DNA from: a virus
Strand: one strand, 5' to 3'
IMG/VR virus record: IMGVR_UViG_3300038851_000016
Span: 1 to 21,234 of that record
DNA: 21,234 nucleotides
Both the position numbers and the translations under genes were made by a program. Of the stretch, positions 14,467 to 21,234 are shown piece after piece. Numbering within the stretch: the first letter of the stretch is position 1; each line of letters starts with the position of its first letter. The notes under the pieces were generated by a model. That model ran no database searches. It was not told the origin of the DNA and saw nothing but the letters and a program-made list of their open reading frames with translations.

Positions 14467-15450
14467 TTAGAATCCTAACTTTTGTTTGAAACGTTTGAAC
14501 ACGGTGCCGTTTTTAATTTCCGCTTCAGTCCACTGTTTGTATCCTAGGTCATAGACCCATTGATCCCTGTCAGGATATTCTGGATTTTCAATTTTTGACA
14601 AGTCTTTGTTTGCTACAGGCCAAGCCAGTGCAAGATCAGATGTAACAAAGGTAGGGACTCCACGAACGCAAGAGTCGATACAGGCAGTAGAATTGTGAGT
14701 AACAACAGCATGACAATTATTTAAGGCGTCCTGATAGTTGAATCTATAATGCTTTTTTTCATCACCTTTGAAAAACTTTTGTCCTATTACGACCTGCACA
14801 TCTTTGGGAAATTCGTTCATCCTGTTCTCCATCGCGGCAACATGATTTGGGTGTGGTCTCACAATAAATTTTCTTTTGGTTATAGGCCTTAGTTTTTCAT
14901 AAACGTCCTTGAACCATTTTATAGGGTCAAGTTCATTCATCGACCAGTTGTCCTGAGGCTGTAAGACAAACAGAATTGGATCGTCATGATTTGATTTTCT
15001 CCACGGCGCATAGTTGATGTTCCATATCTTTTTCATTCTTTCCCATCTATCCGGAGGACTATTGTCACTCAAAAAGTTTCCGTTGTTCATTGGTGAATAC
15101 AGTGCCACACGCCAGTGATGGTTTGGATCAGTGATCGTGTTACCAAAGCTAGATAGTATGCCTCCGTCAAAAGTTATAATGTAGATGCCTTTCTTCTTTG
15201 CACGTTCTACTAGATCTCTTCTACGTCCTTTTGTATGATGCATTTGATTTGTGCCACCGTATCCGAACATACAACCTATTGGTGCGGTTGGCTCCATCTC
15301 GTCCTTGTCCCATGGTCCTACTTTGTGTTCATTAACTATGATAGGTTCATCACCACATGCCCTTATACCAGTTGCCATGTGTTGCAACAGGTCCCAACTG
15401 GCACCTCTACGCCTGTCCTTTACTGTCCTTCGAAATATCTCAACTTTCAT
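14467..15450 (-). CDS. GT-B-like protein, paralog 2 of a four-member family
   Basis: 327 aa, the longest family member. The N-terminal half has a Rossmann-like pattern with CMFGYGGTNQMHHTKGRRRD (60-79) and a glycine-rich ITFDGGILSSFG (92-103). The second half has FIVRPHPNHVA at 195-205, AVVTHNSTACIDSCVRGVPT at 248-267, and a C-terminal signature WVYDLGYKQWTEAEIKNG. RPHP and the 'THNS' motif tie it to paralog 1, while DLSKIENPEYPD ties it to paralog 3 (DFSKIEKPRYED). It is preceded by paralog 3 with an 11-nt overlap and followed by asnB after 1 nt. Probable glycosyltransferase; donor and acceptor unknown. Confidence 0.62.
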   Translation of the reverse strand: MKVEIFRRTVKDRRRGASWDLLQHMATGIRACGDEPIIVNEHKVGPWDKDEMEPTAPIGCMFGYGGTNQMHHTKGRRRDLVERAKKKGIYIITFDGGILSSFGNTITDPNHHWRVALYSPMNNGNFLSDNSPPDRWERMKKIWNINYAPWRKSNHDDPILFVLQPQDNWSMNELDPIKWFKDVYEKLRPITKRKFIVRPHPNHVAAMENRMNEFPKDVQVVIGQKFFKGDEKKHYRFNYQDALNNCHAVVTHNSTACIDSCVRGVPTFVTSDLALAWPVANKDLSKIENPEYPDRDQWVYDLGYKQWTEAEIKNGTVFKRFKQKLGF

Positions 15451-16255
15451 CTAGTATCTCCATGTAGTATCCGTTACGAAATTCTTCCTGTGTGAATTGA
15501 TTGTATGCTAGACTGTATAAAACCGGTCTTGGATCTTCATACCTAGGTTTTTCTATTTTAGAAAAATCTTGTTCACATACAGGCATACACGGGTTGTCAA
15601 AGTTTGCAAATGCAGGCACGCCGTTAGTGAGTGCTTTGATCGATATAGAACTGTTAAATGTGACGACAGCATGTACCTTTTCCCATTCGAAAGGTTTAGC
15701 TGGTTTATTGTTTGCACTCTTTCCCGGCATCATCTTGCCCTCACCATCTATGACTGCTTCAGGATTGTAAGGCTTTTCACGTACAACAATTTCTCTATCT
15801 GTGTTTTCTTTTAAAATTTTCATTGTGTTATCTAGCCAATCTTTTCCATTAAACATTTCTGCCATAGCATGACTAGGTGGAACAACCAGCACATACGACC
15901 CGTTCTTGTGGAAGGGCTTTATCTCATCTTTGTATTGCTTCTTGAATCTGTCATCTGGTCTGTGATCTACAAATGTTTTAACATGTTGATTCTTAACACA
16001 TCTCATCCAGTATGGTGTGGCCCTGCTTTCTCCCCAGTAAGGCCTGTCGATGTAATAAAAATCTTTTTTGTTCTTCTGTGCATGTTTGTAGACAAGATGT
16101 GTGCCTCGTAACACGCCCATGAATACGACTTTGTCAAAGTCGGTTGTGCTTAAAACTGTTTCATAATTTGTTAGCTTACAGTTTGGCATTCCCCTTGCCG
16201 CACTTTCAACATATTTTTCAGTTTTTGCACGTTCGGTCCTAACCGCGTAATTCAT
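15440..16255 (-). CDS. GT-B-like protein, paralog 3 of a four-member family
   Basis: 271 aa. Compared with paralog 4 it shares FYYIDRPYWG at 66-75 (there FWFTDTPYFG), PYWMRCVKNQH (81-91), a DRF box near 102, GSYVLVVPPS (119-128), and REIVVREKP (154-162) where the RPHP of paralogs 1 and 2 has become 'REKP'. AVVTFNSSISIKALTNGVPA at 196-215 and VLYSLAYNQFTQEEFRNG near the C-terminus complete the family pattern. It starts in a TAATG overlap with the oxygenase gene and ends 11 nt inside paralog 2, so the three should be co-translated. Role in glycan transfer is inferred from motif pattern and neighbours. Confidence 0.62.
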   Translation of the reverse strand: MNYAVRTERAKTEKYVESAARGMPNCKLTNYETVLSTTDFDKVVFMGVLRGTHLVYKHAQKNKKDFYYIDRPYWGESRATPYWMRCVKNQHVKTFVDHRPDDRFKKQYKDEIKPFHKNGSYVLVVPPSHAMAEMFNGKDWLDNTMKILKENTDREIVVREKPYNPEAVIDGEGKMMPGKSANNKPAKPFEWEKVHAVVTFNSSISIKALTNGVPAFANFDNPCMPVCEQDFSKIEKPRYEDPRPVLYSLAYNQFTQEEFRNGYYMEILDES

Positions 16256-17019
16256 TACCTGACCTCTTCAACATTATACATTTTTGCGTAACCTCTCTTA
16301 AACTCCCCGATAATGTTTACACTTCTTCTATACTTTGTTGCATTTTCACGTAAAGAAACGCCATGCACGTTGTTTGGAGAGTTGTTAGCAAACATCACAA
16401 ATGTGTTTCGCTTGTAGGGTACCGTCTTCGTTATTTTGCCTAAATCATTTTCGTAAATTTGTCTTCCGCTTTTCATATCAACTTTTTTTACTTTTGATTG
16501 TGTTTCGTAGATTTGGAACTCTCCGCCCGAGCTGTCGTCATCTCTGTAAGGCATGTATAATAATCCTGCCCACATCTCCATTGGATTGTCTATGTGTGGA
16601 GTTCTAGATGTTTTTTCAACTATTGGTTTATGCATCACTACTTGGCAATCTGTCCAAATATTTTTATTTTTGTCAGCCCAGCCCCTTGCACCTAGATCAT
16701 TTTCTGTAAATTTTTTCTGTAACACATTTGGCATGAAAGGTTTAAACAGTCCGTTGACTTCATTAAACCATTCGGCTGAAGTGTGATACTGTGTAAACTT
16801 TTTCCAAACTTCTGGAATGTCCTCATCTGGATGTAGTAATCTATTAGCTTTCATCCTATAACATATGCCATTATCAAATGGCTCCGTGTTCAACACCTGT
16901 GACTCAGGAAAATTGTTTTCAAGTTCCTCATAAAGGTCCCATGGTAATGCATCTTCAATTACTATGTGTGGATAAGGATCAACCTGGACTGTTGGCTTTT
17001 TTTGTAACAATGAATACAT
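16255..17019 (-). CDS. 2-oxoglutarate/Fe(II)-dependent oxygenase
   Basis: 254 aa, a prolyl-4-hydroxylase-like double-stranded beta-helix protein. The iron triad is His142 and Asp144 in RTPHIDNP and His219 in NNVHGVSL. Arg231 or Arg232 in KYRRSVNI should bind 2-oxoglutarate. Between them are GLLYMPYRDDDSSGGEFQIY (152-171) and VPYKRNTFVMFANNSPN, typical of the family. Such enzymes hydroxylate amino-acid or sugar substrates, and many are found in phage and bacterial glycan clusters. The start codon is only 6 nt from a good -10 box, so the message may be leaderless. The stop overlaps the start of paralog 3 (TAATG). Substrate unknown, but a sugar or lipid carrier in the same pathway is likely. Confidence 0.85.
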   Translation of the reverse strand: MYSLLQKKPTVQVDPYPHIVIEDALPWDLYEELENNFPESQVLNTEPFDNGICYRMKANRLLHPDEDIPEVWKKFTQYHTSAEWFNEVNGLFKPFMPNVLQKKFTENDLGARGWADKNKNIWTDCQVVMHKPIVEKTSRTPHIDNPMEMWAGLLYMPYRDDDSSGGEFQIYETQSKVKKVDMKSGRQIYENDLGKITKTVPYKRNTFVMFANNSPNNVHGVSLRENATKYRRSVNIIGEFKRGYAKMYNVEEVR

Positions 17020-17025
17020 GGTTAT

Positions 17026-17054
17026 ATTATAGTTTCAATTAGTCTAAATGTCTA
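17026..17054 (-). promoter_or_regulatory. Sigma70-type promoter for the 17019-10221 glycan operon
   Basis: Minus strand TAGACA (17054-17049), 17-nt spacer, TATAAT (17031-17026). Five of six and six of six matches at ideal spacing. Predicted start is near 17019-17020, which is the ATG of the oxygenase gene. The -35 lies in the last codons of the GT61 gene. Confidence 0.7.
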
Positions 17055-18133
17055 ATTAATTTAGGTATATCAACATCAAAATTAATTAAGTCATTAAGTC
17101 TTTTCACTCCTTTTGGTTTTTTACCATCTGTTTCTATCGGCGTTGTCTTTGCAACAAAAACTTCGTGCTTTAGTTTCAAACTGTTTGACAATAACGGGTA
17201 TACTTTTTTGTGTAACATATTCCCGTCTTGAATTTCTATCACCTTAGTTCCCTCTTTGCACCAAAGTGCATTGACCATTCCTGCCCCGTGTGTTGCTAGA
17301 ACATGTGATGCCTCCGCAAACACTTTGACTTGTTCCTTTATAGGTAAGTCCTCTAGTGTAACAGACTCCCATCCTTTCAGTGCCATTAACACTTCACTAG
17401 CATTGTTTAATTTTCTAGTGTGTGCTTTGTCACGCGATACAAATATTTTCCTAAATGGTTTGATATTCTCTGGTATTCCAAACGATCCTTTGAAATGTCT
17501 TAACCATGGCGGCAAGTGTGGTGTGACAACACCGTCATTGCAGTTGCTCATCGATGGTGCTAGTAAATGTTGGAACCGCCATGTCTCTCCTTCAGGCATG
17601 ACATAGTACTTCAATTCCGGAAACAACTCCTTTGCCACTTTGTCAAAGTATGAACTGGGGTTAGCAAGTATGTAGATGTATTTGGCAAAATTTGTTGACC
17701 ATCTCTTCTCTATCAATCTAAACTTGCTGATCACGTCTATCCATATGTGCCATGGATTGCCTGTACTGTGTTTGTCAATTGGCAACCAGACATACTTGTA
17801 TGAGCCATCGAACTGCTTGGTTATAGGAGGCATTTTAATGTTGATCTCCTCACCCCAAAGGTCCCACAGTCCGTGATGCTTGTTTGGTTTATTCTTGTAA
17901 CGATCAAGCATCGGCCACAGATGCTCTGTTATCATATGTCTATCTTCAGTAATCAAAACTGGCAAACTGTTCACAGAACAGTTATTGAATTCAGCTACAA
18001 ATGTTGGATTACTTGTAAACTTACTTGGCACTTTTGGATGATAATTCATGTTAATGTCATAAGAATTATCAATGATATTGTGTTTGTCTAAGAAGTATCT
18101 TATGCTGGTAATATTTTTAACAAGTTGTGCCAT
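17039..18133 (-). CDS. Family 61 glycosyltransferase (DUF563-like)
   Basis: 364 aa. THGAGMVNALWCKEGTKVIE at 281-300 is the GT61/DUF563 signature ('HGAg..n..f...g..viEi'). KIFVSRDKAHTRKLNN at 229-244, with Arg234 and Arg240, matches the upstream 'yisR....R.i.Ne' box. GT61 enzymes include xylosyltransferases and GlcNAc transferases of eukaryotes and many bacterial capsule enzymes. No membrane segment is evident. It is the first gene on the minus strand after the divergent region at 18134-18166, which is too short to hold much leader. The gap to the oxygenase gene is 19 nt and contains that gene's -10 box, so GT61 may form its own transcription unit or read through. Confidence 0.85.
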   Translation of the reverse strand: MAQLVKNITSIRYFLDKHNIIDNSYDINMNYHPKVPSKFTSNPTFVAEFNNCSVNSLPVLITEDRHMITEHLWPMLDRYKNKPNKHHGLWDLWGEEINIKMPPITKQFDGSYKYVWLPIDKHSTGNPWHIWIDVISKFRLIEKRWSTNFAKYIYILANPSSYFDKVAKELFPELKYYVMPEGETWRFQHLLAPSMSNCNDGVVTPHLPPWLRHFKGSFGIPENIKPFRKIFVSRDKAHTRKLNNASEVLMALKGWESVTLEDLPIKEQVKVFAEASHVLATHGAGMVNALWCKEGTKVIEIQDGNMLHKKVYPLLSNSLKLKHEVFVAKTTPIETDGKKPKGVKRLNDLINFDVDIPKLIRHLD

Positions 18134-18153
18134 GGGTCAGTATACTGTATAAT
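18125..18153 (+). promoter_or_regulatory. Possible promoter for the 18167-21234 operon
   Basis: Plus strand TTGTGC (18125-18130), 17-nt spacer, TATAAT (18148-18153). The -10 is perfect and the -35 poor (three of six). Transcription would start near 18160, about 7 nt before ATG 18167. It overlaps the palindromes in this divergent gap. Confidence 0.45.
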
Positions 18154-18160
18154 TAATTAT
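18138..18160. repeat. Two adjacent perfect palindromes in a divergent intergenic gap
   Basis: CAGTATACTG (18138-18147) and ATAATTAATTAT (18149-18160) are perfect palindromes one nucleotide apart. They fill most of the 33-nt gap between the divergent glycan genes at 18133 and 18167. They could be an operator or simply contain the two -10 boxes (TATACT on minus, TATAAT on plus). Confidence 0.5.
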
Positions 18161-18166
18161 TATATT

Positions 18167-18883
18167 ATGCAACCTACTCATATTTTTAGCAACGGCTGTT
18201 CATTCCTCTCACAGAGATCCAGGCTAGGCGTGTACACTCATGCGGGAATAGAACTTGGCAAATTATTAAGACTTAAGGAAGCAAGGCATTTGGGTGCAGG
18301 TGGCAGGGGCAATAAAAGATTAAGCATATCTACAAAAGTTTGGTGTGAGAGGTATCCTGAAATCGCAGACAAATGTTTCTTTGTTATAGGTATAACCGCG
18401 GGACTGCGGGCAGACTTCCCAGTGACGGAATCATACAAGGCGCATAAGTTTCCTGAACTACATTCATTTTGGAAGACATACAAGCCATGGGAAAATAAAG
18501 AGACAGAAGCGTTTTTCAAACACCTGGATAAATCAGCCAATCTAGATATTGAACAAATGGCACACTTTGAATCGTTGGAAGCTACGCTTAATTTACAAAA
18601 TTATTTTAAAATAAAAAATTATCCATACGTGATGTATAAAACCTTGCCAGATCCAAATTTAATAATGGACAAAAGGGATATTAAAAACAAGGATGTCTAC
18701 ACGTTGAATAGACTCATAGACAAAAAGAGATACTTCAGGCCTGACTACTCACACTTAGAATACACAGAAGAGAATAAACAGCACTGTGCACCAGGCGATC
18801 ATCATCCGTCAGCAGATGGACACAGAGACTGGGCACAACAACTTAAGGAGTTCATTGATGCTAACAATCTACTCACCATTTAA
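18167..18883 (+). CDS. SGNH/GDSL hydrolase-like protein
   Basis: 238 aa starting at ATG 18167; an upstream TTG at 18125 would lie inside the opposite gene and before the likely transcript start. HIFSNGCSFLSQ at 5-16 has the N-terminal strand and nucleophile Ser12 of SGNH hydrolases ('GcSf'), and APGDHHPSADGH (208-219) has the C-terminal D-x-H pair, Asp211 and His213. SGNH enzymes in surface-glycan clusters are usually O-acetyl esterases or transferases. The oxyanion Gly and Asn blocks are hard to place by eye, and the middle of the protein is unusually charged, so activity is not certain. It is the first gene of the plus-strand glycan operon, and its end overlaps the next start by 26 nt. Confidence 0.6.
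   Translation: MQPTHIFSNGCSFLSQRSRLGVYTHAGIELGKLLRLKEARHLGAGGRGNKRLSISTKVWCERYPEIADKCFFVIGITAGLRADFPVTESYKAHKFPELHSFWKTYKPWENKETEAFFKHLDKSANLDIEQMAHFESLEATLNLQNYFKIKNYPYVMYKTLPDPNLIMDKRDIKNKDVYTLNRLIDKKRYFRPDYSHLEYTEENKQHCAPGDHHPSADGHRDWAQQLKEFIDANNLLTI
18845..18850 (+). promoter_or_regulatory. Shine-Dalgarno sequence selecting ATG 18858
   Basis: AAGGAG ends 7 nt before ATG 18858. It chooses this start over the in-frame upstream ATG at 18786, which lies deep within the preceding gene. Confidence 0.7.
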
Positions 18884-19670
18884 CAACAAGAAAAGTAAAG
18901 CATGGGAAGTTTTCAATGGCATCCAAAAGTCATGGCCGGAACAAACACAAATTTTAGATAACAACACTGAGTCAGATCCGTTACCTAATTCAATGTTCTG
19001 GGGATTTGTTAACAACAACATGCAAATGGTTAAAAAATTAGAACATCGTAAACATTCTTTTTGGTTTACTGATACTCCCTACTTTGGAAGATTTGATAAT
19101 AACAATTTGCAACCAGATAATCATTATTGGCGTATTTGTAAAAATAATATTCATGCATCGTATATTAAGATGTGCAAATCTGATAGATTTGATAAATTTG
19201 GAATCAAAATAAAGGCACCGGATTTCAAAGGATCATATGTTTTAGTTTGTCCAAGTTCAGACAGCATTCACAATTATATTGACCAACCAAACTGGACAGA
19301 AGACACTGTTGCACAAATTAAAAGGTACACAGATAGACCAATAAAGATTCGACATAAGCCTAGAGGCAGGGGAACATCTGGACCAAGTGAAGCAACCGTC
19401 CCTTTATCTGAGGATCTAAAAGATGCTTGGGTATGTGTAACAAGTTGTTCGATAGCGGCCATAGAAGCACAGTGTATGGGCATTCCTGTCATTTGTGATG
19501 AAAAAAGTTTTGCTAAAGAAGTTGGCGGACAAGAACTGGCAGACATTGAGAACCCTTATTTTGTTGGTTGTGAAGATTGGCTGTACAGCTTGGCTTATCA
19601 ACAGTTCACTCCAGAAGAAATTGCTAACGGAAAAGCGGTGGAGATACTAATGGACAAAGGAATATTGTAA
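18858..19670 (+). CDS. GT-B-like protein, paralog 4 of a four-member family
   Basis: 270 aa. I set the start at ATG 18858 because it follows AAGGAG by 7 nt. It matches paralog 3 along its length: FWFTDTPYFG at 68-77, HYWRICKNNIH (89-99), SDRF box (108-111), GSYVLVCPSS (125-134), IKIRHKP (162-168), then VCVTSCSIAAIEAQCMGIPV (192-211) and the tail WLYSLAYQQFTPEEIANG (241-258). The residue equivalent to the HxS histidine of paralogs 1 and 2 is Ser here, so catalysis may differ. It begins inside the SGNH gene end and shares a TAATG with the sulfotransferase. It is the only family member on the plus strand. Confidence 0.64.
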   Translation: MLTIYSPFNNKKSKAWEVFNGIQKSWPEQTQILDNNTESDPLPNSMFWGFVNNNMQMVKKLEHRKHSFWFTDTPYFGRFDNNNLQPDNHYWRICKNNIHASYIKMCKSDRFDKFGIKIKAPDFKGSYVLVCPSSDSIHNYIDQPNWTEDTVAQIKRYTDRPIKIRHKPRGRGTSGPSEATVPLSEDLKDAWVCVTSCSIAAIEAQCMGIPVICDEKSFAKEVGGQELADIENPYFVGCEDWLYSLAYQQFTPEEIANGKAVEILMDKGIL

Positions 19671-20287
19671 TGCAAATTGATCCGTGGTCTAAAATGCTAT
19701 ATGTACACATACCTAGGACCGGCGGTTCTTGGTTCACATATAGCTGGAGGATGAATTATGATAAGTCGGGACCTGTGTTGTGGCACGAGAGCAAAGTGCT
19801 TATGGACAGGAAACATAACAAAGTCGCTATGGGCAGACACGGTAAACTTTCTGGTATTAAAACAAAACTGAAACAACTTAAACTAGAAGTAAGCGACTAT
19901 AAGATAATAACATTAGTGAGAGATCCCATTGATAGAATTTTTAGTTCATGGAAATGGTTCTCCATAGTCAAGGACACTGCAAAAAAACACGGTTGGACCA
20001 GCATAGATGACATGCTAGATGAATACCAATCGGGTGAAAGGCGTGTGAATTACTTGCCACAAACATATTGGTTATGTGAACAGGACGCCAAATTTGATCA
20101 TATATTTAAATTTGAGGACTTACTTAAAGGACCTAAACAAGTGCAAAAGATATTTCCTGAATACAATCCAAAAGGAAAACTGAGAAGGACTGCTGATGTG
20201 CAAAACATCACGAATAAAAACATAAAAAGGATAAAAGAAATATACAAGGAAGACATAAGATATCTTAGAAAGTATTATGACTATTGA
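19670..20287 (+). CDS. Sulfotransferase family protein
   Basis: 205 aa. YVHIPRTGGSW at 11-21 is the 5'-phosphosulfate loop of PAPS-dependent sulfotransferases ('hipKtaGtS' type, here with Arg for Lys), and TLVRDPIDRIFSSW at 81-94 is the 3'-phosphate-binding motif with Arg84 and Ser92/93. FKFEDL near residue 146 matches the 'lryEdL' box. It should transfer sulfate from PAPS to a hydroxyl on a sugar. Arg for Lys at the loop occurs in heparan-type families. A Shine-Dalgarno AAAGGA (19656-19661) lies 8 nt before the ATG, which overlaps the previous stop as TAATG; its own end overlaps the next gene by 11 nt. PAPS would have to come from the host. Confidence 0.87.
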   Translation: MQIDPWSKMLYVHIPRTGGSWFTYSWRMNYDKSGPVLWHESKVLMDRKHNKVAMGRHGKLSGIKTKLKQLKLEVSDYKIITLVRDPIDRIFSSWKWFSIVKDTAKKHGWTSIDDMLDEYQSGERRVNYLPQTYWLCEQDAKFDHIFKFEDLLKGPKQVQKIFPEYNPKGKLRRTADVQNITNKNIKRIKEIYKEDIRYLRKYYDY

Positions 20288-20915
20288 AAAAATAAATGGT
20301 TTTTGGGTACCATCAAACGACGTACACATTGAGGATTGGAAAAAGAATAAGGATTTTACACAAAGTAGATGTTTGGACAAATTTATCGACCATTGTGAAA
20401 ATAAAAATGTAAAATTTAATCATGTGTTAGACATAGGCGCATGGGTTGGCACTTGGACAATGAAAATAAACCCTTTCTGTGGCAGGGTTATGGCCTTTGA
20501 ACCTGATCCGTTGCACTACGAGTGCCTTGTAAAGAATGTGCCAGAAGATGTTGAAACACATCAACTAGCGGTTGGCAATGATAGTAAAATGATATCATTA
20601 TCTGAAGATGATTTCACACAGGCGAAGCGAGTGCTTGGTGATGGCACTATACCAATGATAAGAATAGACAGCCTTGGCCTCGATGATGTTGATCTTATAA
20701 AGATTGATGTAGAAGGGTATGAGATGGAGGTGTTGAAAGGTGCTGAAAAAACCTTAGATAATGTTTCCTATTTAATGATAGAACTAAACAACAATAGTAA
20801 AAAATATGGTAGTAGTAATCTTAAAATTGAAAACTATCTTTATAAAAAAGGATTTACCACAATGATAAAGGCCTGGCCGGATGTGGTATGGCGTAAGAAA
20901 GGCAAACGTAAATAG
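20277..20915 (+). CDS. FkbM-family SAM-dependent methyltransferase
   Basis: 212 aa class I methyltransferase. Motif I VLDIGAWVGTWTM at 50-62 binds S-adenosylmethionine, AFEPDP at 73-78 provides the acidic residue for the ribose, and the FkbM signature is RIDSLGLDDVDLIKIDVEGY at 129-148 followed by EVLKGAEKTL (151-160). FkbM enzymes O-methylate sugars or polyketides; in phage and bacterial glycan clusters they cap or decorate polysaccharides. The ATG overlaps the sulfotransferase end by 11 nt, and the next gene starts 4 nt after the stop. No strong ribosome binding site is visible, so coupling is likely. Confidence 0.9.
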   Translation: MTIEKINGFWVPSNDVHIEDWKKNKDFTQSRCLDKFIDHCENKNVKFNHVLDIGAWVGTWTMKINPFCGRVMAFEPDPLHYECLVKNVPEDVETHQLAVGNDSKMISLSEDDFTQAKRVLGDGTIPMIRIDSLGLDDVDLIKIDVEGYEMEVLKGAEKTLDNVSYLMIELNNNSKKYGSSNLKIENYLYKKGFTTMIKAWPDVVWRKKGKRK

Positions 20916-20919
20916 ACAT

Positions 20920-21234
20920 ATGAAAATTTTCATTACAGGTGTGGCAGGATTCTTAGGTTCACACCTAGCAGATTTGATGCTATCGCAAGGACACAAAGTT
21001 GCAGGTAATGATAACATGATTGGTGGGTACACTGATAACGTGCCACAGGATGTTGAGTTTCACCAGGTTGATTGTTGTGACCTAGAAAATTTAACTAAAG
21101 CAATGGATGGTTGTGACATTGTATACCACACTGCCGCAACAGCGTATGAGGGACTGTCAGTTTTTTCTCCTGTGCTTGTTACTAGAAACATATTTGAAGC
21201 ATCGGTAACAACGATTACAGCGGCAATAAGAAAC
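20920..21234 (+). CDS. NAD-dependent sugar epimerase/dehydratase (3' part outside window)
   Basis: The first 105 codons are in the window and open to the edge. The N-terminus MKIFITGVAGFLGSHLADLM is the extended-SDR Rossmann motif GxxGxxG, followed by a second strand ending in AGNDN (Asp for NAD or NADP ribose) and YHTAATAYEG, where the 'h.AA' box of sugar-nucleotide epimerases sits. The catalytic YxxxK would be further along. These enzymes interconvert nucleotide sugars (UDP-glucose 4-epimerase and dTDP-glucose dehydratase types). It follows the FkbM gene by 4 nt in the same operon. The specific reaction cannot be fixed from this part. Confidence 0.9.
   Translation, partial: MKIFITGVAGFLGSHLADLMLSQGHKVAGNDNMIGGYTDNVPQDVEFHQVDCCDLENLTKAMDGCDIVYHTAATAYEGLSVFSPVLVTRNIFEASVTTITAAIRN

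Noticed and set aside
18125-18166. Longer TTG start for the SGNH-like gene
   Set aside because: The extra 14 residues would overlap the opposite GT61 start and the promoter; the SGNH strand begins directly after ATG 18167.
18786-18857. Earlier ATG for paralog 4
   Set aside because: It would overlap the SGNH gene by nearly 100 nt, lacks a ribosome binding site, and the added residues do not match the other paralogs.

Overview
The window looks like part of the genome of a large, AT-rich, T4-like marine myovirus. The evidence is a set of T4-type replication and recombination genes: gp41 helicase, gp61 primase, UvsW helicase and a probable gp62 clamp-loader subunit. They are packed with overlapping ends, and a T4-type late promoter (TATAAATA) precedes a lone virion gene. 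Low GC and several families I remember from cyanophage and SAR11-phage genomes suggest a picocyanobacterial or Pelagibacter-like host. That host assignment is inference.

Layout. (1) 1-2952, minus strand: primase gp61, then helicase gp41, then an endonuclease III cut by the window edge, read from a near-consensus sigma70-type promoter at 2924-2952. (2) 2927-4146: a BppU-like structural gene (minus, late promoter) divergent from a small conserved hypothetical gene (plus). (3) 4143-9750, minus strand: one compact operon from a sigma70-type promoter at 9723-9750. It reads HARP-like protein, UvsW, two unknowns, probable gp62, a zinc-finger protein, a 77-aa protein with a TTG start, a miniature DnaE-like protein and a 47-aa basic protein. 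Junctions overlap, four of them by exactly 20 nt. (4) 9753-10232, plus strand: a SprT-like metalloprotease. (5) 10221-18133, minus strand: a surface-glycan cassette of GT61 glycosyltransferase, 2OG-Fe(II) oxygenase, two paralogous GT-B-like proteins, AsnB-type amidotransferase, GT-A glycosyltransferase, a third paralog and a GT42/DUF115-like protein. (6) 18167-21234, plus strand: the divergent half of the cassette, with SGNH hydrolase-like protein, a fourth paralog, sulfotransferase, FkbM methyltransferase and a sugar-nucleotide epimerase cut by the window edge.

The two halves work on different problems. The left half is DNA replication, fork remodelling and repair. The right half carries the enzymes expected for building and decorating a glycan (transfer, amidation, hydroxylation, sulfation, O-methylation, epimerisation). 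That glycan may be on the host surface during infection or on the virion. The main oddities are a four-copy, unrecognised glycosyltransferase-like family, an AsnB with altered active-site positions, a stripped-down DnaE core, a HARP-like protein beside UvsW, and promoters placed so close to start codons that the messages would be leaderless. No stretch longer than 300 bases lacks a gene, and I found no tRNA, CRISPR array or mobile element.
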